Source: DASPKS01 sp035628035 (GTDB taxonomy: Bacteria > Bacteroidota > Rhodothermia > Rhodothermales > Rubricoccaceae). From it: a DNA stretch of 5,951 nucleotides. Position numbers and translations under genes: made by a program. The stretch spans positions 1-5,951 of the forward strand of contig DASPKS010000059.1 of assembly GCA_035628035.1 (NCBI GenBank), read 5' to 3'. Numbering within the stretch: position 1 is the stretch's first letter; each line of letters begins with the position of its first letter. Of the stretch, positions 1-5,951 are shown piece by piece. Below the pieces are notes generated by a model. That model did not search any database. It saw nothing but the letters and a program-made list of their open reading frames with translations, and was not told the DNA's origin.

Positions 1-1564
1 CTGGGGGAACGCCAGTGGCGGCGTCCTCGCGCTCTCCACGTTCGCCCCCGGCCGCCCGTCGGCCGCCCGCCTCCGCCAGACCGTCGGCGCATACGGGCTC
101 ACCAAGACCGACGCACAGGCGATGCTCTCCCGCAGCGGCCGCTCGCTGAGCGCCTTCGTCTCGTACCTCGACCAGGGCGGCTACCGCGCGCACAGCGAGC
201 ACCGGGCGCTACGGGCGGGGTTCTCCGGTCGCCTCCCACTCGGGAGTCACCGCGTCCTCCAGGCGGTCGGCGTCGTGGCCCACGTGCCGGTGGCGGAGGC
301 CCCCGGCTCGCTCACGCAGGCGCTCGTCGAGGCGGACCCGCGGCAGGCCGACCCGCGCAGCGTCCCAGCGAGTACAGGGAAAGCGGTCGATCAGGGACAG
401 CTCGGCCTGACCTATTCCCAGGCCCTCGGAAGCGCGACGGTCCGGGCTACGGCCTACGGGGTCTACCGCCGGCTGGAGAACGCGCTCCCCTTCGCCTTCA
501 TCGACCTCGACCGCCACGCGGGCGGGGTGCGGCTCGTGGCCGAGGGCGCCGTGCGCGGCGTGGCGTGGGGCATCGGCGCGGAGGCCGATGGGCAGCGGGA
601 TGACCGCGTCGAATACGACAACGTAGGGGGCAGCCCCGGCAGCGAGGTCCAGCTCTACCAGCGGGAGACGGCGACGAACCAGGCCGCCTTCGCCCATGCC
701 TCGGCGCCGCTCGGACCGGTCCGCGTCAGCGGCGGCGCGCGCCTCGACCGGATCCGCTACGAAGCCGACGACCGCCTCGGCAGCGGCGACGGGGGGCAGA
801 CCTTCCACGCGGTGAGCCCCTCGCTCGGCGTCGTGCTCCCCTTCGCGAACGGGCGCCTCTTCGCCAGCGTGGCCACGGCGCTCGACGCGCCGACGACGCA
901 GGAGCTCGGCAACCGCCCCGACGGACAGGGCGGCTTCAACCTCGATCTCCATCCGGAGCGAGCGGTAGGCATGGAAGCGGGGGCTTCGGGCCGGCTGCCC
1001 GCCGGGCGAATCGGCTACGACGTGGCCCTCTTCGCGCTCCGCGTGGAGGACATGATCTCGCCGTACGAGCTGGAGGACGGAGGCCCGACGCTGTACCGGA
1101 ACGAAGGGACCACGCGACACGCCGGGGTCGAGGTGGCCCTCACAGGTGCGCCCTCCCCCGGCCTCTCCTTCGCGGCCGCCTACACCTACCTCGATGCGGC
1201 CTTCACCGGCGGCCCCTCGGAGGGCCGTGAGGTCCCGGGCGTGCCGGCCCATCGCGTGAGCGGGGCCCTCGACGTACGGCGCGGGCCGCTGTGGCTCACG
1301 CTGGAGGCGGAAGCGGCGAGCGGATTCTACGTCGACAGTGAGAACACCGCGCGGAACGGCGGCTTCATCGTCGCGCACGCGCGGCTGAGCCACACCGGGG
1401 TTCGCCTCGGCCGGGGTATTACCCTTACCCCCTTCATCGCTGCGCGCAACGTCACCGACGAGCGGTACAACGGCTCCGTCGTCGTGAACGCGGCCGGCGG
1501 CCGCTACTACGAGCCGGCGGCCGGGCGCCATGGGCAGGCCGGACTCACCCTCACGCTCGACTAG
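1..1564 (+). CDS. TonB-dependent outer-membrane receptor, C-terminal part (YncD/PqqU-like), 5' end outside window
   Basis: The reading frame is open from base 2, so the ATG at 122 is internal and the true start lies upstream; 520 residues are visible. The first residues, WGNASGGVLALST, match the end of the plug domain of TonB-dependent receptors. The rest alternates in short beta-strand-like segments typical of the 22-strand barrel. Near the C-terminus, NVTDERYNGSVVVNAAGGRYYEPAAGR-type sequence (about bases 1450-1530) is a classic receptor ending. The segment around bases 298-400 (PGSLTQALVEADPRQ, then TGKAVDQGQ) and the IDLDRHAGGV stretch near base 505 resemble, from memory, the YncD family, whose E. 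coli member imports PQQ (PqqU). That would fit the PQQ enzyme downstream, but substrate is inference; a siderophore or metallophore is the alternative. The protein ends in LTLD rather than the usual terminal aromatic residue. It acts in the outer membrane with TonB-ExbBD energy. Confidence 0.88.
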   Translation, partial: WGNASGGVLALSTFAPGRPSAARLRQTVGAYGLTKTDAQAMLSRSGRSLSAFVSYLDQGGYRAHSEHRALRAGFSGRLPLGSHRVLQAVGVVAHVPVAEAPGSLTQALVEADPRQADPRSVPASTGKAVDQGQLGLTYSQALGSATVRATAYGVYRRLENALPFAFIDLDRHAGGVRLVAEGAVRGVAWGIGAEADGQRDDRVEYDNVGGSPGSEVQLYQRETATNQAAFAHASAPLGPVRVSGGARLDRIRYEADDRLGSGDGGQTFHAVSPSLGVVLPFANGRLFASVATALDAPTTQELGNRPDGQGGFNLDLHPERAVGMEAGASGRLPAGRIGYDVALFALRVEDMISPYELEDGGPTLYRNEGTTRHAGVEVALTGAPSPGLSFAAAYTYLDAAFTGGPSEGREVPGVPAHRVSGALDVRRGPLWLTLEAEAASGFYVDSENTARNGGFIVAHARLSHTGVRLGRGITLTPFIAARNVTDERYNGSVVVNAAGGRYYEPAAGRHGQAGLTLTLD

Positions 1565-1565
1565 A

Positions 1566-1582
1566 ATCAGCCGGATGCTGAT
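1566..1582 (+). terminator. Small hairpin just after the receptor stop, possible weak terminator
   Basis: ATCAGC at 1566-1571 and GCTGAT at 1577-1582 are perfect inverted repeats around a 5-base loop, starting two bases after the receptor stop codon. Only three T follow, at 1589-1591, so this is not a strong intrinsic terminator. It could partly insulate the receptor gene from the dehydrogenase operon or protect the mRNA 3' end. Confidence 0.3.
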
Positions 1583-1592
1583 GGCAACTTTC

Positions 1593-1604
1593 GGAGCCGG
1601 CTCC
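1593..1604. repeat. Perfect 12-base palindrome GGAGCCGGCTCC upstream of the dehydrogenase gene
   Basis: The 12 bases are fully self-complementary and lie 27-38 bases upstream of the dehydrogenase start. The position would suit an operator for a dimeric regulator or part of a second hairpin. In such GC-rich DNA a short GC palindrome can also arise by chance, and no specific regulator is recognised. Confidence 0.3.
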
Positions 1605-1613
1605 TAGCATTTG
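1605..1613 (+). promoter_or_regulatory. Possible -7-like element TAGCATTTG for the dehydrogenase operon
   Basis: TAGCATTTG resembles the Bacteroidota -7 element TAnnTTTG but has one extra spacer base. It is the most AT-rich stretch in the gap before the dehydrogenase and sits immediately after the palindrome. A start of transcription shortly downstream would give a very short leader, which would agree with the lack of a clear Shine-Dalgarno sequence before the ATG at 1631. No convincing -33 box is seen (only TTTC at 1589-1592), so this is tentative. Confidence 0.2.
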
Positions 1614-1630
1614 TTCGCTCCTCTGCCACC

Positions 1631-3463
1631 ATGCGCACTTCCCTCGGTTCCCTCGCCTCGCTCGGGCTGGGCGTGGCCATCCTCACCCTGTCTGCCTGCG
1701 GAGGCGACGCAGGCCCAGACGAGCGTACGGCGACGGCTCCCTCCTCGCCGACGGGGGCGTCGGCGGTGATCCCCGCCGAGGACGGGCAGTGGACGATGCC
1801 CGCGCGCGACTACGCGAGCACGCGCTACAGCGGCCTCACCGAGATCAACGCCTCCAACGTTTCCAGCCTGAGCGTGGCGTGGACGTTCTCGACCGGCGTG
1901 AACCGGGGCCAGGAGGCGGCCCCCCTCGTCGTCGGCTCGACGATGTACGTCGTCACGCCGTACCCCAACCTCCTCTACGCGCTCGACCTCACGCGCGGCG
2001 GCGCGATGAAGTGGGTCTTTGAGCCGCACCCCGAGGCCGCCGCGCAGGGCGTGGCCTGCTGCGACGTGGTGAACCGCGGCGTGGCCTACGCCGACGGCCG
2101 CCTCTTCATGAACACCCTCGACGGCCACACCATCGCCGTCGATGCCGAGACCGGTCAGGAGGTCTGGAACGCCCACATCGCCGACATCAACCGGGGCGAG
2201 ACGATCACGATGGCCCCCCTCGTCGTGAAGGGGAAGGTGCTCGTCGGCAACAGCGGCGGCGAGATGGGCGTGCGCGGGTGGCTCACCGCGCTCAACGCGA
2301 GCGACGGGAGCATCGCCTGGCGCGCCTACTCGACCGGCCCCGACGAGGACGTCCTCATCGGCGACGACTTCCGCCCGTTCTACCCGCAGGACCGCGGCGA
2401 GGACCTCGGCGTGCGCACGTGGCCCCCGGAGCAGTGGCAGACGGGCGGCGGGACCGTCTGGGGCTGGATCTCCTACGACCCCGAGCTCGACCTCATCTTC
2501 TACGGCACCGGCAACCCCGGCCCCTGGAACCCCGAGCTCCGCCCCGGCGACAACAAGTGGACCGCCGGCCTCTTCGCTCGCGACCCCGACACCGGCGCGG
2601 CGCGGTGGTTCTACCACGTGAGCCCGCACGACCTCTACGACCACGACGCGATCAACGAGAACCTGCTCCTCGATCTCCCGATCCAGGGGCAGCGGCGCCG
2701 TGTGATCGTCCGCCCGGAGCGGACGGGGTACGTCTACGTCCACGACCGCGCGACGGGGCAGGTGCTCTCGGCCGACCCCTTCGTGCCGATCACGGCGAGC
2801 CGGGGCGTCGACCTCCGGACGGGCCGCCTCATCCCGGAGCCGTCGAAGGCGCCGCGGATGGGGCAGGTCGTCCGCAACATCTGCCCGGCCGCGCCCGGCG
2901 GGAAGGACTGGCAGCCGTCGGCGTTCTCCCCGCGGACGGGCCTCGTCTACATCCCCCACCAGAACCTCTGCATGGACTTCGAGGGCGTCGAGGCGAACTA
3001 CATCGCCGGGACGCCCTATGTGGGCGCGAACGTGCGGATGTACGCGGGGCCGGGCGGCAACCGCGGGTTCTTCACCGCCTGGGACCCCGTGCGGCGGCGG
3101 CCGGCGTGGCAGCTCCGGGAGAACTTTCCCGTGTGGAGCGGCGCCCTCGTCACCGCCGGCGACGTCGTCTTCTACGGCACCATGGAGGGCGTCTTCAAGG
3201 CCCTCGACGCGCGGACGGGCCGGCTGCTGTGGCAGTTCCAGACGGGCTCCGGCATCATCGGCCAGCCCATCAGCTTCCGTGGCCCCGATGGGAAGCAGTA
3301 CGTGGCCGTCCTCTCGGGCGTCGGCGGGTGGGCCGGCGCCGTCGTCTCCGCCGATCTAGACCCGCGCGACGCCACCGCGGCGCTCGGCTTCGCCAACGCG
3401 ATGGCCGACCTGCCGCAGCACACCACGAAGGGAGGCACGCTGTATGTGTTCGCGCTTCCCTGA
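1631..3463 (+). CDS. xoxF: PQQ-dependent methanol/ethanol-family dehydrogenase with lanthanide signature (XoxF-like), predicted lipoprotein
   Basis: This 610-residue protein has the family's usual length and an eight-bladed propeller pattern. It oxidises an alcohol (or aldehyde) in the periplasm using PQQ and passes electrons to a cytochrome c. Visible landmarks by comparison with MxaF are: vicinal cysteines C143-C144, which form the rare ring disulfide over PQQ; E211 and N295 (metal ligands, equivalent to E177 and N261); W277 stacking under PQQ; catalytic D337 (equivalent to D303); and C418 and C447 as the second conserved cysteine pair. The spacings E-N (84) and N-D (42) are identical to MxaF. 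D339, two residues after the catalytic Asp, replaces the Ala of calcium enzymes and is the lanthanide-ligand signature of XoxF and ExaF/PedH. The N-terminus has a signal peptide ending LSAC (C23), so it is probably lipid-anchored, unlike typical soluble XoxF. The ATG at 1631 gives a complete signal peptide but lacks a clear Shine-Dalgarno sequence. Substrate is not determined; xoxF is used in the broad sense. Confidence 0.93.
   Translation: MRTSLGSLASLGLGVAILTLSACGGDAGPDERTATAPSSPTGASAVIPAEDGQWTMPARDYASTRYSGLTEINASNVSSLSVAWTFSTGVNRGQEAAPLVVGSTMYVVTPYPNLLYALDLTRGGAMKWVFEPHPEAAAQGVACCDVVNRGVAYADGRLFMNTLDGHTIAVDAETGQEVWNAHIADINRGETITMAPLVVKGKVLVGNSGGEMGVRGWLTALNASDGSIAWRAYSTGPDEDVLIGDDFRPFYPQDRGEDLGVRTWPPEQWQTGGGTVWGWISYDPELDLIFYGTGNPGPWNPELRPGDNKWTAGLFARDPDTGAARWFYHVSPHDLYDHDAINENLLLDLPIQGQRRRVIVRPERTGYVYVHDRATGQVLSADPFVPITASRGVDLRTGRLIPEPSKAPRMGQVVRNICPAAPGGKDWQPSAFSPRTGLVYIPHQNLCMDFEGVEANYIAGTPYVGANVRMYAGPGGNRGFFTAWDPVRRRPAWQLRENFPVWSGALVTAGDVVFYGTMEGVFKALDARTGRLLWQFQTGSGIIGQPISFRGPDGKQYVAVLSGVGGWAGAVVSADLDPRDATAALGFANAMADLPQHTTKGGTLYVFALP
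3428..3435 (+). promoter_or_regulatory. Strong Shine-Dalgarno sequence AAGGGAGG for the xoxJ-like gene
   Basis: AAGGGAGG lies inside the end of the dehydrogenase coding sequence, eight bases before the ATG at 3444. It fixes that start even though the gene overlaps its neighbour by 20 bases. It is the best ribosome binding site in the window. Confidence 0.75.
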
Positions 3464-4337
3464 ACGCTCCTCCGTGCTGCTCCTTGCTGCGTTCGCGATG
3501 GCCTGCGGCCAGCGCCCGGCGACGCCACCGCCCGAGGCCGTTCCCGCGGCGCCCGTCGCCTCTGCGGCGCCGACGATGCCGGCGCGGCCGTCCGTGCTCC
3601 GCGTCTGCGCCGACCCGAACAACCTCCCGTTCTCGAACGACCGCCTCGAAGGGTTCGAGAACCGGATTGCCGAGGTGATCGCGCGCGACCTCGGGGCGCG
3701 CGTCGAGTATACGTGGTGGGCGCAGCGGCGCGGATTCATCCGGAACACGCTCCGCGCGCGCCGCTGCGACCTCGTGCTCGGCGTGCCGAGCAGCTTTGAG
3801 CTCGCCGCGACGACGGCGCCGTACTACCGTTCCACCTACGTCTTCGTCTACCGTAAGGACCATGGCCTGAACGTCCGCTCCTTCGACGACCCCGTGCTCC
3901 GCGAGGTGAAGGTCGGCGTGCAGATGATCGGCGACGACTTCACGAACGCCCCGCCCGCGCACGCCCTCGCCAACCGGGGCGTCATCGAGAACGTCGTCGG
4001 CTACACGCTCTACGGCGACTACGCCGAGCCGAACCCGCCCGCGCGGATCATCGAGGCCGTCGCCCGCGGTGAGATCGACGTGGCGGTGGCGTGGGGCCCG
4101 CTCGCCGGGTACTTCGCGCGCCGGCAGCGCGTCCCGCTGGAGGTGGTCCCCGTCTCGCCGGAGATCGACCTCCCGTACCTCCCGTTCGTGTTCGACATCG
4201 CGATGGGAGCGCGCCGAGGGGAGACGCCGTTCCTGGAAGAGCTCGACCGCATCCTGGTGCGACGACGAGCGGAGATCGAACGCATCCTCGCCGACTACGG
4301 CGTCCCGCGCACCGACGCGCCGCCCGAACCCTCGTGA
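3444..4337 (+). CDS. xoxJ: XoxJ/MxaJ-like quinoprotein-dehydrogenase-associated periplasmic binding protein
   Basis: This 297-residue protein resembles the solute-binding-protein family found beside PQQ dehydrogenases (MxaJ/XoxJ). The typical opening is present at residues 51-75 (VLRVCADPNNLPFSN, then EGFENRIAEVIARDLG), followed by YTWWAQRRGFIRNTL (89-103), CDLVLGVPSSFE (108-119) and YYRSTYVFVYR (127-137). The second lobe follows, with GVQMIGDDF near 158-166 and DVAVAWGPLAGYF at 212-224. C55 and C108 could form the family disulfide. XoxJ is thought to bind and help activate XoxF rather than feed a transporter, and no ABC permease is seen here. The N-terminus is hydrophobic and ends AMAC (C21), a weak lipobox, followed by a Pro/Ala-rich linker to about residue 50. 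The gene overlaps the dehydrogenase end by 20 bases, so translation is probably coupled. Confidence 0.9.
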   Translation: MCSRFPERSSVLLLAAFAMACGQRPATPPPEAVPAAPVASAAPTMPARPSVLRVCADPNNLPFSNDRLEGFENRIAEVIARDLGARVEYTWWAQRRGFIRNTLRARRCDLVLGVPSSFELAATTAPYYRSTYVFVYRKDHGLNVRSFDDPVLREVKVGVQMIGDDFTNAPPAHALANRGVIENVVGYTLYGDYAEPNPPARIIEAVARGEIDVAVAWGPLAGYFARRQRVPLEVVPVSPEIDLPYLPFVFDIAMGARRGETPFLEELDRILVRRRAEIERILADYGVPRTDAPPEPS

Positions 4338-4339
4338 GG
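4336..4339 (+). promoter_or_regulatory. Ribosome binding site GAGG deciding the cytochrome c start
   Basis: GAGG sits six bases before the ATG at 4346 and overlaps the xoxJ stop codon. An in-frame GTG at 4334 overlaps the same stop, but no purine-rich sequence precedes it, so the ATG is preferred. Confidence 0.5.
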
Positions 4340-4345
4340 CCTCCG

Positions 4346-4903
4346 ATGCTGCGCCTCCTCCCCCCTGCCCTCCTCCTGGTCGCGGCCTTCCTCAGCGGCT
4401 GCGAGCGGGAAGACCGCCCCTTCCGCGTGGACGCCCCCTCGGCGGGCCGAACGGCGCTCGCCCCGCTGAGCGACCTCCGGCCCGGCCCTCCGTCGCGGCC
4501 TACGCACATGGCGAACGAGTACGAAGAGAACGCCTACTCGATGAACGAGGGGAAGCGGCTCTTCGAGCAGTTCAACTGTGTCGGTTGCCACGCGCACGGG
4601 GGCGGCGGGATGGGGCCGCCCCTCATGGACTCGCTGTGGGTCTACGGCGGCGCCCCCGAGCAGGTGTTCGCCACCATCGTCGAGGGGCGGCCGAACGGGA
4701 TGCCGTCGTTCCGCGGGCGCATCGCCGATTACCAGGTGTGGCAGCTCGTCGCGTACGTCCGCAGCATGAGCGGGCTCGTCCCCTTCGACGCGGCGACGAA
4801 CCGGAGCGACGACCTCTACCCCGGCCCTCCGGAGAACTCGCGCGAGCAGGGGCACGGGCCGCGGCCGTCGAGCCTCCCGCCCTCCACCCAGATGCCGCAA
4901 TGA
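4346..4903 (+). CDS. Mono-haem cytochrome c lipoprotein, likely electron carrier between dehydrogenase and oxidase
   Basis: The product is 185 residues. A signal peptide ends in the lipobox LSGC (C19), followed by a roughly 40-residue linker. The haem site is C78-V-G-C81-H82, with M119 in NGMPSF as the likely sixth haem ligand. The helix DYQVWQLVAYVRSM (128-141) is the usual C-terminal helix of class I cytochromes c. The fold resembles the CcoP/cytochrome c551-like group, and the sequence is not obviously a classical XoxG (cytochrome cL). Its place between the XoxFJ-like genes and coxB suggests that it takes electrons from the quinoprotein and passes them to the oxidase; this is inference from context. 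The Pro/Gly-rich tail after residue 143 has no recognised function. The gene starts 8 bases after xoxJ and overlaps coxB by ATGA. ActE of alternative complex III was considered, but the surrounding genes do not support it. Confidence 0.88.
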   Translation: MLRLLPPALLLVAAFLSGCEREDRPFRVDAPSAGRTALAPLSDLRPGPPSRPTHMANEYEENAYSMNEGKRLFEQFNCVGCHAHGGGGMGPPLMDSLWVYGGAPEQVFATIVEGRPNGMPSFRGRIADYQVWQLVAYVRSMSGLVPFDAATNRSDDLYPGPPENSREQGHGPRPSSLPPSTQMPQ

Positions 4904-5928
4904 GCCGGTGCCTGCTCCCCCTCGTCGGGCTCCTCGGCGTCGTGCTGGGCGGGTGCCGGGGGCGGCAGGCCGTCCTCGACCCGGCGGGGATGCAGGCGGA
5001 GGAGATCAGCCAGCTCGGGACGTTCTTCTTCGTCCTGGGCACGGTCGTGCTCGTCCTCGTCGTGGTGTTCCTCGTGCTCGCCGTGCTCCGGGGCCGGCGG
5101 CGCGCCCGGGAAGAGGGCGAGCAGGCGCCAGAGGTCGAGCCGAGCCCGGCCGGCGAGCGCCGCCTCACCGTGGCGGTGGGGGCATCCGTGGCGGCAACGG
5201 TGCTCGTCCTCCTCACGCTCCTCCTCGTCGACCTCTTCACCGGTCGGACGATCCGGGTCCTCCTCGACCCCAACCCCCTCACCGTCATCGTGACGGGCAA
5301 CCAGTGGTGGTGGCAGGTGCAGTACGAGGACCGCGACCCCTCGCGGATGCTCACGACGGCCAACGAGATCCACATCCCCGTGGGGCGGCCCGTCCGCTTC
5401 CGCCTCCGGTCGAACGACGTCATCCACAGCTTCTGGGCGCCCAACTTCCACGGGAAGAAAGACCTCGTGCCCGGTCACCCCACGACGACGTGGTTCCGCG
5501 CCACACGGGCGGGCACCTTCTACGGGCAGTGCGCCGAGTTCTGCGGGACGCAGCACGCCCACATGCGGTTCGTGATCGTCGCCGAGCCGCAGGAGCAGTT
5601 CGAGGCGTGGTACCGCGCCCAGCTCCAACCCGCGCGCACCCCGGCGACGCCGCGGCAGCGGCGGGGCCAGGAGGTGTTCCTCGGGAGCACCTGCGTGATG
5701 TGCCACACGATCCAGGGCACCCCCGCACGCGGGCGCGTCGGCCCCGACCTCACGCACCTGGCCGGACGGATGACGCTGGCGGCGGCGAGCCGCCCCAACA
5801 CGCGGGGACACCGCGCGGGCTGGATCATCGATTCGCACGCCATCAAGCCGGGGAACCGGATGCCGCCCATCCCGCTCACCGACGAGGACCTCCAGGCGCT
5901 CCTCGCCTATCTGGACACGCTGAGATGA
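4900..5928 (+). CDS. coxB: Cytochrome c oxidase subunit II with fused C-terminal cytochrome c domain (caa3 type)
   Basis: This 342-residue subunit carries the electron entry site of a haem-copper oxidase. It has a lipobox signal LGGC (C19) and two membrane helices (about residues 41-63 and 91-113), then the periplasmic cupredoxin domain. The aromatic patch NQWWWQ (134-139) is the usual electron entry region. All CuA ligands are visible: H176, C211, E213 (backbone), C215, H219 and M222. After a short linker (about 243-255) a cytochrome c domain follows, with C265-V-M-C268-H269 and probable axial M321 in NRMPP. This fusion defines caa3-type oxidases and lets the enzyme take electrons from a small cytochrome c or directly from a donor. 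The start overlaps the cytochrome stop as ATGA without its own Shine-Dalgarno sequence, so translation is probably coupled. Confidence 0.96.
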   Translation: MSRCLLPLVGLLGVVLGGCRGRQAVLDPAGMQAEEISQLGTFFFVLGTVVLVLVVVFLVLAVLRGRRRAREEGEQAPEVEPSPAGERRLTVAVGASVAATVLVLLTLLLVDLFTGRTIRVLLDPNPLTVIVTGNQWWWQVQYEDRDPSRMLTTANEIHIPVGRPVRFRLRSNDVIHSFWAPNFHGKKDLVPGHPTTTWFRATRAGTFYGQCAEFCGTQHAHMRFVIVAEPQEQFEAWYRAQLQPARTPATPRQRRGQEVFLGSTCVMCHTIQGTPARGRVGPDLTHLAGRMTLAAASRPNTRGHRAGWIIDSHAIKPGNRMPPIPLTDEDLQALLAYLDTLR

Positions 5929-5951
5929 ACGAGGTGACGCGCGCCGAGCCG
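5925..5951 (+). CDS. Start of next gene, probably oxidase subunit I, cut by window end
   Basis: An ATG overlaps the coxB stop (ATGA) and opens a frame of nine codons, MNEVTRAEP, to the window edge. The same ATGA overlap joins the previous pair of genes. Subunit I normally follows subunit II in caa3 operons, so that identity is expected from context, but the nine residues cannot prove it. Confidence 0.6.

Noticed and set aside
209..1531. Long minus-strand open frame opposite the receptor
   Set aside because: It is a by-product of GC-rich codon use. The product is Arg/Ala/Val-rich without motifs, while the + strand encodes a recognisable receptor.
1604..2959. Long minus-strand open frame opposite the dehydrogenase
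   Set aside because: The sequence is low-complexity with repeated Arg, Val, Gly and Ala, has no domain, and lies wholly against a strongly supported gene.
2278..3678. Second + strand frame inside the dehydrogenase and xoxJ
   Set aside because: It is Arg/Pro-rich and motif-free, and it spans two real genes in another frame.
4091..4345. Upstream extension of the cytochrome frame
   Set aside because: The extension overlaps xoxJ, is Arg/Pro-rich, and would bury the lipoprotein signal that begins at 4346.
4069..4899. Upstream extension of the coxB frame
   Set aside because: The frame stays open by composition only. The signal peptide and lipobox place the start at 4900, overlapping the cytochrome stop.
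5040..5100. Repetitive-looking CTCGTC/GTGCTC run
   Set aside because: It encodes the Leu/Val-rich first transmembrane helix of CoxB; the repetition comes from codon use.
4816..5838. Long minus-strand open frame opposite coxB
   Set aside because: It has no recognisable motif, and the + strand shows complete CuA and haem c sites.

Overview
This is a very GC-rich, gene-dense window (clearly above 65% GC by eye) with all genes on the + strand. It holds the end of a TonB-dependent outer-membrane receptor, then a tightly packed operon. The operon encodes a PQQ-dependent alcohol dehydrogenase of the methanol/ethanol family (XoxF-like), its XoxJ-type periplasmic binding protein, a mono-haem cytochrome c lipoprotein, a cytochrome c oxidase subunit II with its own C-terminal cytochrome c domain (caa3 type), and the first nine codons of the next gene, probably oxidase subunit I. 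The TonB receptor and outer-membrane architecture point to a diderm aerobic bacterium. High GC, the abundance of lipoproteins and the caa3-type subunit II would suit a Rhodothermota/Bacteroidota-like marine or halophilic organism, but a proteobacterium cannot be excluded. The taxonomic reading is an inference from style, not from a marker gene.

Layout: 1-1564, receptor C-terminal part (520 residues visible, N-terminus outside the window); 1565-1630, a 66-base gap with two small inverted repeats and a possible promoter; 1631-3463, dehydrogenase; 3444-4337, XoxJ-like protein (20-base overlap with the dehydrogenase gene and a strong Shine-Dalgarno sequence); 4346-4903, cytochrome c; 4900-5928, CoxB (ATGA overlap); 5925-end, start of the next gene (ATGA overlap). 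No RNA genes, mobile elements, CRISPR arrays or gaps over 300 bases were seen.

How they fit together: the dehydrogenase has the PQQ-pocket residues of methanol dehydrogenases and carries Asp-x-Asp (D337, D339) where calcium enzymes have Asp-x-Ala. This is the accepted signature of lanthanide-dependent enzymes. Electrons from alcohol oxidation would pass to the cytochrome c lipoprotein, then to the haem c and CuA centres of CoxB, and so to oxygen. The receptor resembles, from memory of the family, the YncD/PqqU group, for which PQQ import has been described in E. coli. The window may therefore encode cofactor capture, alcohol oxidation and a dedicated terminal oxidase side by side. Four consecutive products carry lipobox-like N-termini, suggesting a membrane-tethered chain rather than freely diffusing periplasmic proteins.
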